Part shown: piece by piece, positions 5,167-5,186 of the stretch
Position numbering within the stretch: the stretch's first letter is position 1
How the letters are laid out: each line of letters opens with the position of its first letter
Source of the DNA: Candidatus Coatesbacteria bacterium RBG_13_66_14
Lineage (GTDB): Bacteria; RBG-13-66-14
Direction of reading: 5' to 3'
Length of the DNA: 5,186 nucleotides
NCBI GenBank assembly: GCA_001774505.1
Contig: MFAF01000024.1
Span: 5,030-10,215, forward strand
Position numbers and translations under genes: made by a program
The notes under the pieces: model-generated
The model's input: only the letters and a program-made list of their open reading frames with translations
Database searches by the model: none
What the model was told of the DNA's origin: nothing

Positions 5167-5186
5167 TCACACCCGACCCTCACCCC

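Overview
The window comes from a G+C-rich, Gram-negative-type bacterium, most likely an uncultivated lineage. Wobble positions are almost always G or C. One gene has the signature of an outer-membrane beta-barrel of the carbohydrate-binding-family-9/DUF5916 type, so a diderm envelope is implied. The mix of an S9 peptidase, a DUF5916 protein and short dispersed palindromes fits FCB-like or related candidate phyla, but no phylum can be fixed from this sequence alone.

Layout: (1) 1-1484, the 3' part of an S9 (prolyl-oligopeptidase family) serine peptidase gene, cut off by the window's left edge. (2) 1485-2252, a compact, self-contained regulatory unit. It has a near-consensus sigma-70 promoter overlapping a 22-nt perfect palindrome, an ArsR-type repressor with an unusual C-terminal Cys/His cluster plus coiled coil, a second degenerate copy of the operator, a 62-residue Cys/His-rich small protein, and a strong intrinsic terminator. 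(3) 2253-2863, a region without protein genes on either strand. It holds a complete tRNA-Leu(CAA) on the minus strand with its own terminator and a long leader. The leader is built from about 2.4 copies of a 95-bp tandem repeat and is preceded by a TTGACA-N17-TATATT promoter. (4) 2864-5077, an exported CBM9-like/DUF5916 outer-membrane protein. (5) 5078-5186, a tail with a strong palindrome that may act both as terminator and as a dispersed genomic repeat.

How the parts work together: the most interesting unit is the ArsR/small-protein pair. Both genes are preceded by the same spaced motif, TTAAG-N6-CTTAA. Both products carry a Cys/His cluster, and both share a similar C-terminal coiled-coil segment (14 of 26 positions identical when aligned by eye). 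No efflux pump, reductase or other usual metal-resistance gene lies inside the transcription unit, so the small protein looks like the dedicated output or partner of the repressor. This is inference. The second unusual region is the tRNA leader. Its repeats carry an exact 11-nt complement to the T arm of the tRNA they precede, and a segment complementary to the tRNA trailer. The S9 peptidase and the DUF5916 protein show no visible functional link to these units.
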